Of a DNA stretch of 64,000 bases, positions 22,972-34,374 are shown in pieces. A program made the translations under genes and the position numbers. A model generated the notes under the pieces. It was not told where the DNA came from. It saw only the letters and a list, made by a program, of their open reading frames with translations, and ran no database searches. The DNA is taken from the NCBI GenBank assembly GCA_030407005.1, contig JAUDYN010000007.1, forward strand, positions 1,984,001-2,048,000. The letters run 5' to 3'. This stretch comes from Desarmillaria ectypa. Its lineage: Eukaryota; Basidiomycota; Agaricomycetes; Agaricales; Physalacriaceae. Numbering within the stretch: the first letter of the stretch is position 1; each line of letters opens with the position of its first letter.

Positions 22972-25900
22972 ATGACATCCCCGACCGCTGCAAAACGCGC
23001 AGATTTACATGCTGATGACGGGACCCACAAAAAACGACGAAAGGGAGCTACTAGGTTGTCTTGTGCAGAGGTACGGTACATTTTGATGACCTTCAGGTAT
23101 CACTGTTGGCTGATTAAAATTTGCACTTGAAAGTGTAGAAGGTGCAGCACCTCTTATTGCTCATTTTTCCCAACAGTATCTCATGCTGGCTTTCAGACTG
23201 AAGCTACGCTGCGATCGCTCGATACCTTGCAGCTCCTGTGTAAAGCGAGGTTGTGGAGCTATTTGTCCCGATGTATGTTCTTCATCCGTTAGTTCTTTGC
23301 TCGCATCTGAATGTTCGATGACTAGGGATCGCTGACGACAGGCCAAGGAAATCGGTGAGTTTCAGTCTTCTTTTGACCTGTCCCGACGACTGGCATATTT
23401 ACATTCCTATAGATTCGTTCTTGCCTCTACTCAAGAGCTGCACGAAAAGATATCTGACTTGGCTAATCGTGTCCGTGAACTCGAAGATGCCCTGCGTTCT
23501 TCTCACAGCAGACTTTCTTCGGATCCACATCCTCTCCTTTCAGACGAGCTCTTGCGGATCAAGGCTCCCCTTCAAAGGGAGCCGCCATCTACGCGGAATG
23601 CTGATAACTCGTCGCAGAAGGAAGAAGAAAACAACCCTGACGTCGTAGATGCTTTCGGTTCATTGTCGCTGAGTTTATCTGGTGGTGCCAAATATTATGG
23701 CCAGACTGCGAATTCTTGGGTAGGCCAAGCCAATCACCTTTTGACAATAATCAGACTTACGTGCCCTTCGCAGTATTTTTTGCAGGTTCGAAACCTTGAG
23801 TTGTGAAACGATGAAATTCTAACCTCTTCAATCTTAGAATGAAGATGGTGACGATGATGGGTATGAAGATCATATGCTCAATCTCCAGAACATCCTCTCA
23901 CCGGAAATTCTCGCTCGTGCCGCATCTTTCCCTATATCTGCCGTTCCCCACCCATTACACGAAGGTTCCACTAGTATTCAAAACCTATTTTGGTACTTAC
24001 CGCCTGCGGATAAAGCTGCTGAACTGCGTTCAATATACTACACGAACGCTGCGTGGATGTATGTCTTCTATCCATGATTATCGCTCCCGTGACTGATGTT
24101 ATTCTTATTGCTATAGGTACAACCCCATCCCCCAGGAATCATTTGATTTCGAAGTGTACCATCAGTTTTACGATACTAGCAATTTGCCTTCGGCAGACGA
24201 CCCCCTTCTTCCCCATCGACTGTCCCTTATGTTCATGATTCTCGCCATCGGTACTTTGATGGATACTTCTCTACCGGCGTATAACATCGAGGCTGAGAAG
24301 TACCACCAACTCGCCAGAGCCGCCCTGTTTCGTGATTCATTCGTCGATTCCCCAACAATCAATGCCGTACAAGCCTTGGTGAGCCCATTTATCTTACTCC
24401 ATAAGTGTGTATAGTGACTAACGTTCTTGGGGGGCAACCCAGTATCTGATGACCTTTTACCTATTCTTGTCTGATAGGAATGGCGCTGGATCAGGTTCTC
24501 GATGGGCTCTTATGGGTATGGCGGTCAAGGTCGCACAAAGTGTAGGCGCTCATCTTACATTACAACTCAAATGGCACTCACCCTCCCATGACTTCCAGAT
24601 CGGTCTTCGTAAGTTGTTGTGTCCATCTCTTTACAAATAGTTTAACCATTTCCGGAAGATCGGGATAGCGGTCGATGGAAAGGAATCGATCCTCATGAGA
24701 CCCAACGCCGGCGAGAACTTTTCTGGGAGATGTTCACGTACGATTCGTGGCAATGTCTGACATACGGACGTCCGACATCTTTCGCATCAGCGCATTTCGA
24801 CTGTAAAATGCCACACGGAAACGATCCTCCTGACGAGCAAAGTTGTAAGTGAACTTCCGATTTATGACTTGATTGATTCTGAACCGAAACTCCTCTATTG
24901 TAGATCATGCTTGGAAGCATAGATTCTCTTCAGAATGCATGAATCTTCTTCACGATCAAGCATTTGGGGCTAAGACCCCCACTTACGCCACCATTCTCCA
25001 ACTGGACCGTAAACTGCGTGCATTCCCCGTACCGCCAGTTCTTCAGGTAGCCGGCTTTGGCAGCTCTGAGCCCCGACCAGGAGGATTCCCTCAGACGATC
25101 ATGCTGACGCTACAGCGCCACGTCGTCCTCGCAATCAGAGAAATGAGTAAGTATTCTTGCCCCACTCGCGTGTCAGTTTCTGATGGATTACTAGATTTAT
25201 TGTACCTTCATCGCAGCTTCTTTGCTCGAGCCATTAGTGACCATCCCAAGGACCCGCTTGGCAGTCCGTACGGAACATCAGTTATTGCCGCATATCGTAG
25301 CGCCGGGTCTTTGGTGGCCCTTATGCGCAATCTCCATACGCAACTCCAAGAACCCAGCGAAAGAATTTGGTTCCTGTGGGGTCACATGTTTTCTTGCGCG
25401 GTGTGTTATCTCTTACCATCATATCCCGATCAAGCTCATTCATCCGTAATTCAGATTGTTTTGGGATCCATTGTTACTCGTTGCCCATCCATGAGTCTGG
25501 CGCCATCTGCACTCGTACAGCTCGATTCGGCTTGTGAGCTGTTTTCCAAGGCTGCTCGAGGTTTCCGGGCGGGGAAAGTTTTGGTAACGTCTTTTTATAA
25601 ATGGAGGTTTACGGTTGATTGACATCTTTCACTCGTAGGCGATTATGCTTCGTTTGCAAGAAAAGGCCCATATGAGTCTTGATGACTTCCGAAAAGGAAA
25701 AGGTTCTCCCATCGGCCGTTATTCTGTCCAAGATCCTCAGTCACCAGTCGACGAAGACGACGAGTTAGCGATGCTGGGCGGAAAGTCGCGTCTTGTAAAG
25801 AAGGAACCCTCTTCCCCAGCTCTCCTCGACCGTTCTCCAAATTCACATGCTCCTGTTGTGCCTCTCCCACTAGCTCCCACCGCTGATATGGACTCTAATA

Positions 25901-26364
25901 TGTTAGCGTATCTGGGATCCTTCGGAACTAATCACCAGCCGGAACCTATGTCATCAACGTCGTCCCATACTTCATTTTCTGACACGGACATATCCCCTGT
26001 GTCAATGTATGGCATGTCAACACTCCCTTCGACGTCCACCTTCCAGTCGGATCCATCATTCCTCTCCCAATCACAGTCCATGCTACAAAATCATCACCAA
26101 CAACAGCAGACATCGCCTCTCTCTCACGCTACGCATCGCCAGAATAGTAGTATAAGTAATGGACATTCACAAACCCTGAATGGTTTCCCGCAATACTTCC
26201 CTGTGTACGACTATGGTATGGAGAACGGAATCGACGGATACGGATCGGTGCCCATGTTGGAGTCCAATCCTCGGCCAGCGCAACGTAGATCAAGCTCGAG
26301 ATCTCCAGAGGCCAATACGTTGCACACGACTTGGAATGATTTTGTTGAGATGGCCATGAACTAG
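22972..26364 (+). CDS. Zn2Cys6 fungal transcription factor, paralog B
   Basis: Start MTSPTAAKRADLHADDGT at 22972, basic stretch KKRRKG, then the zinc cluster: exon 1 ends SCAE at 23070; an 8-nt exon (23134-23141) supplies C-R-R; the exon from 23197 gives LKLRCDRSIPCSSCVKRGC then GAICPD. All six cysteines are present. GSLTTGQGNR leads into a coiled coil (ISDLANRVRELEDALRSSHS). The fungal transcription-factor domain includes LPHRLSLMFMILAIGTLMD, ALMGMAVKVAQSVGAHL, a YDSWQCLTYGRPTSFA-like block near 24740-24800, and a C-terminal helical part (LAPSALVQLDSACELFSKAA). The tail is Ser/Gln-rich with a DDELAMLGGKSRLVKKE motif shared with paralog A (DEFAALGGATRLV), and ends TTWNDFVEMAMN (paralog A: SWSNFMAQYKQI). 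A nuclear regulator of unknown targets. Confidence 0.87.
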
Positions 26365-26756
26365 GACATGTGTTGCGGCTTCTACCAGGGAATAGAACGT
26401 ACCCCCTACGCTACTTTTATGATGGCAGTGTAATTTTTTCTTGCTTGTATACGGTTGCTATTATATTAGGATCTTGTACGTCGGCCGGCTCTGTAAACTA
26501 TTGTCTATCGTTAGGATCTATGTAGGAATATATTTACCTCTTGGATCTACTCTTAAATTTTTTCTTTTGCTCATAGATGGATTCGATTCCGAACCAAGGC
26601 CGACGAACAACCACATTAGAAAAAGGTGTACTGAAATCCCGCATGCAAATTTGCTAATTACACTTCTACTTTTTATTAATTCTTACTAGCCTTCCGTACG
26701 TATTGTAATGACCGAGTAGGGGTAGTGCACTATATTCTGTGTGAATAGTCTGTATG

Positions 26757-28009
26757 CTAGCCTCGCCACCACTTGCCAACCTTCGCTAGGCTATACCGGA
26801 CACTCTTCCCTATACCGGCGCTAACGAGACCTTTGGCGCTCTGAATCGTTGCAGGCAGACGGACGATACGTTTCATCTCTGTGAGGACACTTGATGAGGG
26901 TGAATACAGTAAATAGAACGAGACGTACCACCCTCTAATAAGGTATCCAACCTCTTATCCGCAGCCAGGCGAATCCAAAAGCGCTCCTCCTCCTCATTCT
27001 GAGTCATATGCCGGGTCTTTAAGGCCTCCAGCAAGACCCTCGGTAGCTTACGGAGATGCTTCTCCCTAGCCAGTGGTGAAAGGTCTTGTTTCAGTCTCCC
27101 GGCCTCGCTTGCCCAGTCCACCCCAGGCAACCCACCCACAAGCCTTCCATACAGTTCTTTGAACTGTGCCTCCTGTTTCCGAACGATGTTTCCCACCTTC
27201 CCTCTGTTCTCAGCCGGTAATACCATCCTTGGATCCCCAGAGTAGCTGATTCCAGCTATCTTTTCAAACAGTTCTCGTTCTGAGAATTCTTCGGGAAGAA
27301 GGAGGAGGGCTGATCGTAAGGCACTGACGAGGTTGACTTGTTGTGTCAACTGTACTCGCGCATCATCCTTGATTATCCGGAGAGGTTTGTGCATACGACC
27401 CGCGAGATAAAGGGTGCGCCAGTTGAGCAGGTCATCGCAAAGGTTGTCAACTGTGGTCACACCGTATTTGATCGTTACCCCCTGATTCGGCATGGGCACA
27501 TAGGCGTTGAACCACACTCCTGCACCGCCAGTAGATTGCAGGGTCGAAACATAGTCACTACCGAGCATCCTTGCGCTGAGTGGGTAATGCGACGGGAACT
27601 GATTCATATTGATGGAGTGGAAATGGCTTGGATGGGTGACGGCGAACATGAAATCGAGAACTGGTCCACCTTTGCCAGGTTCTGCAGCTGTCTCGTATCC
27701 ATCTTGTTCGAATACACCGCTGCCATAGGCGAATGCATAGCGGATGGGAGCTTCAAATTCGGCAACGACGCTCTCTAAAAGGGCACGGGTAGAGTTGCTG
27801 ACAGGAAGAAGCTGGTTCTTGCCGAAGCTTGGTGGTAGTTGCGGTCTGGAGAGCGGAGACGATGGTTCGTATGGGCGGGGAGCGGGATGAAGCCTCGTTT
27901 GTCGACGACGACGTAGCGGCGGGGAAGGCGGGGGAAGATTGTTTGACGTTGTCGGCACGCTTTCTGTAGCAAAGGCCCGAATGCAGCTACGTGCAGGGAC
28001 TCGAAGCAT
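26757..28009 (-). CDS. TAM41: Mitochondrial CDP-diacylglycerol synthase Tam41
   Basis: Phosphatidate cytidylyltransferase of the mitochondrial inner membrane; it makes CDP-diacylglycerol from phosphatidic acid and CTP for cardiolipin synthesis. Start MLRVPARSCIRAFATES at 28009: Arg-rich, lacking acidic residues, as in a mitochondrial presequence. The nucleotidyltransferase core shows IRYAFAYGSGVFEQ (the GS motif) and VLDFMFAV with the metal-binding Asp, then SALRSALLLLPEEFSERELF and the helical domain with ISYSGDPRM and ENRGKVGNIV. One intron (GTACGT to CACAG, about 26880-26929) precedes a last exon encoding MKRIVRLPATIQSAKGLVSA and ending VGKWWRG at 26757. Length about 390 residues, normal for the family. 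Gene on its own, facing the paralog B gene tail to tail. Confidence 0.92.
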
Positions 28010-30035
28010 GATGAAGTAGTAGAATTAAAGGTTTAAATGATAGTCGTGTGAAGGCTATAACGGCGCCAGCTTTACTTTATAGATGATGGAAGCTTGGAAA
28101 GAGCGATTTATGGTCACGTGTAATAATTGAAATCAGTTTCGGCCGCAAACGGTGCTGCTTCCTTCAACCGTGCCGTGCCGAGTTCCTTTATTTTTAACCA
28201 GCAAAAGGCCACTGACAAGAGGCTTATTGCCAATGAGGGGATGCGTGGCCTCTCGCTCGTCCTTAAGCTTAAGGACTCAGATTCACTTGAGAAACTTGCA
28301 AAGTCCCCGGACCCGAAGAATTAAGGCATCAATTATCGAAGCCTATTAATTACCGTCATCGCATCGACGGAGGATATATAGACAATATGTAGTACTTTAC
28401 ATTCTTCAAGCCCCATGACTTTGGAAGTTTTACCCGCTTTACTGAACAAATCAGTGATGAGACCATCGACTACGCCCCTTTGCGTGTGCGGAGGATACGA
28501 ATAAATTCAAAAATCCGCAGCTCCCAACGGGTCGATAGACAGATAATGCGGGAGGGACATTTTGTTTCCCCCTTGAACTCGAGCCAGTCACCTCCGATCG
28601 ATGTGTAAATCTACTTTTCCATTACTTTGTGAGGTGTTCGAGCAACTCCTTCGCAGTCTGTAATTTTACCTGTTGCATACGCCAACACTGCGGGAGTAGC
28701 CACATGTAAAATTAATAAAATAAAATGAAATTGACATCGTCGACATAGTCTTTCGTGCAGGAGGGACAGCTTGCTCTCCAAAGTTGATAGAAATCCATGC
28801 ATACCTTATTGACCTTTACAATTCCTTCGTGCACTGAGCTACAAGTACGTTACATTCCAACACTCCTACCGAGCGGAGGTACTGGGAGGAGAGCATGAGG
28901 AACGGTACCTCCACCGGTACCTGAGACGGCATGCAACTAAGTTAATCAAATGCAAATCAACTCAAGTTCAGTTCAAAATGCTTTGGCTTATATCTTGATG
29001 TACAGTTATTTAACGGTCATTGCAACACCATGGTTCAACAAAACATTTAGCCTCTTACTCTCCCTCTGTTCATCTTTCATCATCAACTTGTATTACATTG
29101 CTGATGTGTATTGTACTTTCATGTTATGAAGTGGTTCTTCATATACGACATGAAAAATATTCTGAGAAATTGAGGTTTCCATTCTATGTTCTCATGGACT
29201 CAAAGTCTGATTCTGGCGACATGTGTCCCCCATCTCATCACAATCACCCACAAAGACCTCAACAATGCTGATTCCGAAGAACCTGCATGACAGGTTTGAG
29301 ACCAGATGGCCATTATCTGAAAAGTCTAGGGCACAAATAAGATGTTGTTCTGTCAAGCGATTGCCTTTAATGGGCACACTATTGCCCCGTTGCCTCCGAA
29401 TTTTATTTCTCTTCTTGCTCAATTTTTTGTACTATGCCTGGACATGTTAAATCAAACAAAAAGTGTCAGGTTGCTTGCAAATTGTGAGAATTTGTGATGT
29501 GTTCTGTCTCTTCTCCAAATATGATGTGCAAAGTATACCAGGGAGAATGGGGGTTAGAAGCTGGTGAGGTTTCATTAGCCAGCTTATAGCTACTTAAATA
29601 CAACCATTGTACCTATAGTAATAACCAACCTGTATATAGTCCAGGAAATACATAGCTAAGTAATTCCTGCACATATGGCAATGTTTCCACTTGTAGTAGC
29701 TATGGGGCTATGGATCAATTCCAATTCTAACACAAATGCCATGACCAGTTAATGGAAAAGGCAGTCATTGCATAACCTTGCCAACTATGTACATGGGCTG
29801 GACTGTTTCAGTGACTCAAAATGGCCTGAAATACCCATGTCACCATAATACTGTGAAAATGGACTTGGACTCACACTTTTGAGCATCCTTTTTTACTGTA
29901 TCTCATTGTTGCATGGCATTACTTGCATTCAAATATAATCATAATTCGCACCCAATTAGAGCTCATGATAAATACTCGATTTCAGTTTCATTGACCAGTA
30001 AATAGCTATATTCTAAATTTCTCTTGTTAAGTGTC
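28010..30035. other. AT-rich gene-poor region left of tRNA-Arg
   Basis: From about 28.96 to 30.03 kb the composition turns clearly AT-rich and differs from the flanking coding DNA, as in old transposon or LTR debris next to tRNA genes. No terminal repeats, target-site duplication or coding remnant could be established. A plus frame at 28127-28324 lacks an ATG start and is not supported. Confidence 0.4.
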
Positions 30036-30118
30036 GGCCGGCTAGCGTAATGGTTAACGCGTCAGTTTCCGGTGATTATGTAAGCTGAAGATTCCATGTT
30101 CGAGTCCTGGGTTGGTCG
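30036..30118 (+). tRNA. tRNA-Arg (anticodon CCG), with intron
   Basis: Full cloverleaf by hand: acceptor stem 30036-30042 with 30111-30117 (seven pairs including three G-U), D arm GCG/CGC with loop TAATGGTTAA, anticodon stem 30062-30066 with 30084-30088, T loop TTCGAGT at 30099-30105, discriminator G at 30118. The anticodon loop is interrupted after position 37 by a 10-nt intron (30073-30082), leaving loop TTCCGGA with anticodon CCG at 30069-30071. The D-arm region TAGCGTAATGGTTAACGCGTC is the usual A-box form and TTCGAGTCC the B box. One T-stem position (T-C) is mismatched, so mild decay cannot be excluded. Confidence 0.85.
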
Positions 30119-30121
30119 GTG

Positions 30122-30126
30122 TTTTT
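30122..30126 (+). terminator. RNA polymerase III terminator of tRNA-Arg
   Basis: Run of five T four bases after the tRNA end. Confidence 0.65.
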
Positions 30127-32477
30127 AAGGGCGGACACGATTTTTTATTTTGCTCCTCCTGGGTTCTGAATTCTGGAAAGAGCGAGGAGGAAAGACAAGT
30201 TCTTTGTGATCGAATAAACTCGATCAATCAAGTAACCGATAAGTTGCCGGTAAGTTCCAATTCTCATATTACCAGGTCCATTCTAATTCGAATCCCAGCT
30301 CTGAAGAACATAACTCCAGCTGTTATACTTGACATCTCCCATCCAAATGGCATCATGCCCAGCCAGCAGCCCAGAGTGCACCCGGCTCCAACAATAAGTG
30401 CTTCGAGTGTCGTCCAGGGGTTACGGACGGTCGTGTTTGTCTTCAATTTCATTTTGGTGCCTGTGATATAATTAGTCCTTCTATCCTTGGCGGGTCAAAT
30501 ATATTGTTTGTAGAAGACCAGCCGACCGTTCCTCCTGATCGACGATGATCGCGTTTAGGCAAGTAAAAACTAAATCAAACAGTCTATGTTGAGTATTCCA
30601 AGTTCTGTATCCAGTCGAGGGGAATACCAAGAGTCGTACGGTATGAACGAACGCCTAGAAATGAATCTGGAACTAGACGTGGCCAAAGCATCAGGTGCCT
30701 TAGAAGGACGACTTGAATACATCCGAGTCACGGGAAAGAAGAGTCATCGAATGGCTCGTACCTCTGAAAGTAGCCTGTGTGGGCCTAGCAGAAAGGCAGA
30801 AGTATGATATCATGATTCTCCGATGACCAAGGAGGTCCGAGATGAGCACAATGGAAGCTATAGCCTTAGACACTCATGACAGAGAGCAAGAGATGGACGT
30901 GCCTAGCCGTGAGGATACAGCACAGAACTGAATTGATTCTTCTCTCTTGGGCACATCTGCATCATTACCCGAGTCGGAGAAGCACGGACTCACTGAAAAC
31001 CCACGTCTGTCCGTCCTCGTAATGGAAAAGGCTCCATCAAGGCTGGGCTTCCTGATATGTATTTGATCGAGCCAAGACATGAATTTGCGAACATTTGCGT
31101 ATCCGTATCAGTGATGCCAGAGACAATCAAAGATTATCTGGAGAGTTGTACATCACAGCTACCTATGTAGCTTTGGCGACATGGGCGGCGTACACAAGCC
31201 GTGCTCATCTTCATAGCAGCCAACTGATAATGCGAAATTTGAATCCAGGAGGCTTCCATGGTTGAGTCTCGGGATTCTGACGAAACTACAGGCGGCTTTA
31301 AGTCGGACGGTTTGTAGAAAGTCGCGATTGAATTGCGCAGTTAATGCTCAAATTGAGGGTGCCGATAACATTGCAAAAAAGAAAAAGACGATCTGAGCAC
31401 GACAAGCAAAGTTAACAGGTAGGAACGGTCGGCCTACTCAAACCAAATCTAAAGAAAGCGTGAATATGCCCCACAAAAAGGCGGGGAAATAGTCATCCTT
31501 GCAAATATCTTCCCACTGTAGCAAACTGCAATCAGTCTGCGAAGCTCAGGACATCCTGATACGTGGTCCTGCCGGATCGAGCCTTCGTATGTGTGTATTA
31601 GGACAGCCTGGGCGGTACAAGATGAAGGCCAGGGATGTCGAGAACCGGACACTGAGCAACACTATCTTCTCTTTTTATCCCCGTGGGGTTGCAAAGTGCT
31701 TAGCCCCCGAGCACGAAGAGCTAAAGCGAAGAGGTGGGAGATTCGGCGAGTGAAAAATACAACAGCAGGCACGTTTAAATCCAGACTTGAGCTTATCTAG
31801 GTTGTATTTTTTTCTGATGAACGTTCGTTGTCGCTGTCTTTGTTTCCTTGGATGGTCGCTATCATGCAGCGTGGCGGTAGAATTCCATGTGCCATTTGGC
31901 ATCAACAGTTCCGCAGTCGGGATAACACCGCCTCTAGACTTTGAGGTGCATTGATTGTTATGGATACATATGGATGAGACCTTTCGGTTTACGTTGATAA
32001 GAGATAAGACCCCCCAAAACGCTTCTGAACGAGAGCATGTCCAGAGCATGTAGCAACAACACGTTTTAATAGTTGAAAGCCGCCTGTCGGAGAAAATGGG
32101 GGGACATCCTCGGTAGTCCGTAATTGAAGAGAGTCCAGATTTTTTTTCTAGCCAGGACGAGAGCGCGAAATTTACAGCAATGAAAGGAAGCGGCGTGTTG
32201 GTTCGTCAATTTGAAACTCCGCACTTAAACGACCGACTCGGGCTCCGGACCGTCGAGGCGTAGACCACCGCAGTCAACTTCAAAAGCACCGGTGCTTCTA
32301 TTCTGCTCTACAGTACTTAAATCTCTTATAGATTTTTAGAATCCTCTTAGATTTCCCTCTACCTTTTCTTCTGTACAAGTAATAGTGAGTCACAAAGTTC
32401 ACATCATGCCGTGTCTCATCGCTCATTTGTTTTTTTAGATTTTTTTCTTCTTTATCCCCCCTGGCTATGCTATCGAT
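30127..32477. other. Gene-poor region right of tRNA-Arg
   Basis: No gene model I can defend. The minus frame 30264-30452 is hydrophobic (for example EALIVGAGCTLGCWLGMMPF) and could be a single exon or relic of a membrane protein, but no neighbouring exon was identified. The minus frame 31675-32049 is basic and unlike known families. The end of the region (about 32.2-32.47 kb) is the promoter and leader of the Nudix gene. Confidence 0.4.
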
Positions 32478-33466
32478 ATGGCCGTAGCGTCTACAAGCGT
32501 AATCCATGCCCTTCGAACTCCCTCATTCTTGTCTACGGTCAAGCCTTTCACGAAAGAGACCTTGAAGAAGATTCAGGCAGTGCTCGATCCAACACCAGCT
32601 GTCGACGCGGCGAGACCCCAGTATATACCCGGGAAGAAGAACGCTGCAGTTCTAATCCCTCTTTGCAACCTCGATGGTGTTCCCGGAATCCTCTTTGAGG
32701 TCAGAGCAAAGCGTATGAGGACTCACTCCGGTGAAGTCAGGTGAGCGCGTCAATCATTAGGCAATCGCTTAGCAGTGACTGAACTTTCTCTCTCTCTTTA
32801 GTTTTCCAGGAGGAAAGGTGGATGAAGTGGGTATCAGTCTTTTTCGTGTTTTCTCCCCCCTGACCGGTGACCCCCTAGGAGGATGACTCTTTCAGAGCAG
32901 CCGCTCTTCGGGAGACGCACGAAGAACTGGGCGTAGGCCCAAAGCAAGTCGAAATCCTGGGAGAAATTGGTCCCCCAGAGATCAATATGAGGGGTGATAT
33001 GTCTGTATGGCCTCTAGTTGTACGTTACTCTTTTCTCTTTCATCAGCCCCAATTTTGATATCTGTTACAGGGATTTATCAACCCTGAGCAAGAAGATGTC
33101 TCGTCGTTGGCAGACAACGAACCTCTGCCTTCGGTTTCGATATCTGACATCATGAAGCAAGTATCCCAGGCAGAAGTCGACAACGTTTTCCATTTGCCAT
33201 TGTCTGCGATGACTTCCCCTTCGCGTCTTCGACCTTCCATGTTTCGTGGACAGCGCCCTTACTGGGCAATAGACGTGTCCGATTTACAAACTTCACAACA
33301 AATAGAACACGGAACGGATACCCATAGCGATATATCGCTGCCTCCACCAAAGTCAAGGACTAATGATGACAGTGAAATAGGGATTGGGAAGGACAATAAA
33401 TTAGAAATATGGGGTTTAACTGGGTGGTATCTATCAATGTTTATGAGAACTCTGAAGATGTGTTAG
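32478..33466 (+). CDS. Nudix hydrolase, CoA pyrophosphatase (Pcd1/NUDT7-8) type
   Basis: Start MAVASTSVIHALRTPSF at 32478. The Nudix box is split by introns: FPGGKVDE at the exon near 32803-32828, then after a short intron DSFRAAALRETHEELGVGP near 32886-32937. Together they fit GX5EX7REUXEEXGU with all metal-binding glutamates. Upstream KNAAVLIPLCNLDG and LFEVRAKRMRTHSGEV match the CoA-specific subgroup, as does the C-terminal EIWGLTGWYLS ending. Such enzymes cleave CoA and oxidised CoA into 3',5'-ADP and phosphopantetheine, often in peroxisomes; no clear PTS1 is present (ends LKMC). About three introns. Stop at 33466 lies only 16 nt from the stop of the convergent VMA12-like gene. Confidence 0.88.
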
Positions 33467-33482
33467 TAGTGTATATTATGTA

Positions 33483-34214
33483 TTACTCGCTGATATTTGA
33501 TTGGTCTGGGTTACCCCGTCGTCGGAGTCTGCTATCACCGTGCTCTGTCTCTACAACTGACGAATCGCCGTCACCATCGTTCTTTTTATGCCTTGCAGAT
33601 ACCAAGCGTCGTCGTCGAGTTTTATTCATTGATGTCGAGTGTCGCGATTGCCAAATGAGATATAGCACTGCTTCCGCAATGGCAACAACGAAGCCAACGA
33701 ATAGCCCAAAGAGGGCCCGCTAGAAGAAATGCCTAAGAAACTGGAGCAGGAGGCGTGTGGTTATTGAACGTACCCATTCCTTCTTCCATCCTGCGTGCTG
33801 CGATGCCCACCAAGCTGCAAATCCTGACCCACCAACACTGAGTAGCGCATTCATGAGGGTCGTTATGGCCCTTTTCTCCCTTTTCCTCTCCGCCTCTATT
33901 TCCTCTGGATCCCGTGGTGGCACATAAGAGCCGAATTTGCGTTCAGGCGAAGTTGTCGTTCCAGCAAGGAGCGAGATCATACTGAAATCATTGGGATCTC
34001 GAGGATGCGTAGTTGAACGGAGAGCAGAGGATCCTGACGGCGACCGCGACCATTGAGATACAGATTGGAGCACGGTATATGGAATCAAAGCTGGCTTCGG
34101 TTCGGTAAAGTAGACCTCTAACTGTGCCGAGAGCTCGCGAGGCAGCAGGCTCTGCACTGAGGCAAGGGTATCACGGAGGTGATCCTCGAGAGAGATGTTG
34201 AGGTCCGATGCCAT
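33483..34214 (-). CDS. VMA12: V-ATPase assembly factor, Vma12/TMEM199-like
   Basis: ER membrane protein needed to assemble the V0 sector of the vacuolar proton pump. Start MASDLNISLEDHLRDTLAS at 34214. The conserved region begins RDPEEIEAERKREKRAITTL, followed by a first membrane helix (NALLSVGGSGFAAWWA). An intron at GTACGT near 33769 is removed, and a second helix follows (RALFGLFVGFVVAIAEAVLY). The basic, charged tail ends NPDQSNISE at 33483. The two-helix hairpin with a charged linker matches the family. The intron's 3' end (TTCTTCTAG) was chosen because it restores the second helix. Its start is 160 nt from the start of the divergent ataxin-10 gene. Confidence 0.8.
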
Positions 34215-34374
34215 GATGTTAAATAAAAAGGAAAGCTCGAGGAACGTGCCGATGACAGAACATAACGATCATCCCGATTGAGTGGGTCCACTGCAGCGCT
34301 TGAATAGAAATTCTAATGGCAGATCGAGTTGCTCTTCGACGTCCACGTTCACTAACCCCCAGCAGAGGCTCCCC
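34215..34374. promoter_or_regulatory. Shared divergent promoter, VMA12-like / ataxin-10
   Basis: Only 160 nt separate the two ATGs, so both genes must start transcription from this interval or overlap in their leaders. No TATA box recognised. Confidence 0.55.

Noticed and set aside
28850..28935. GGTACC-rich palindromic stretch as a transposon end
   Set aside because: No matching inverted copy or target duplication was found within reach.
30264..30452. Hydrophobic minus frame as a VIT1/CCC1-type transporter exon
   Set aside because: Single short segment, no supporting neighbour exons; resemblance too weak to name.
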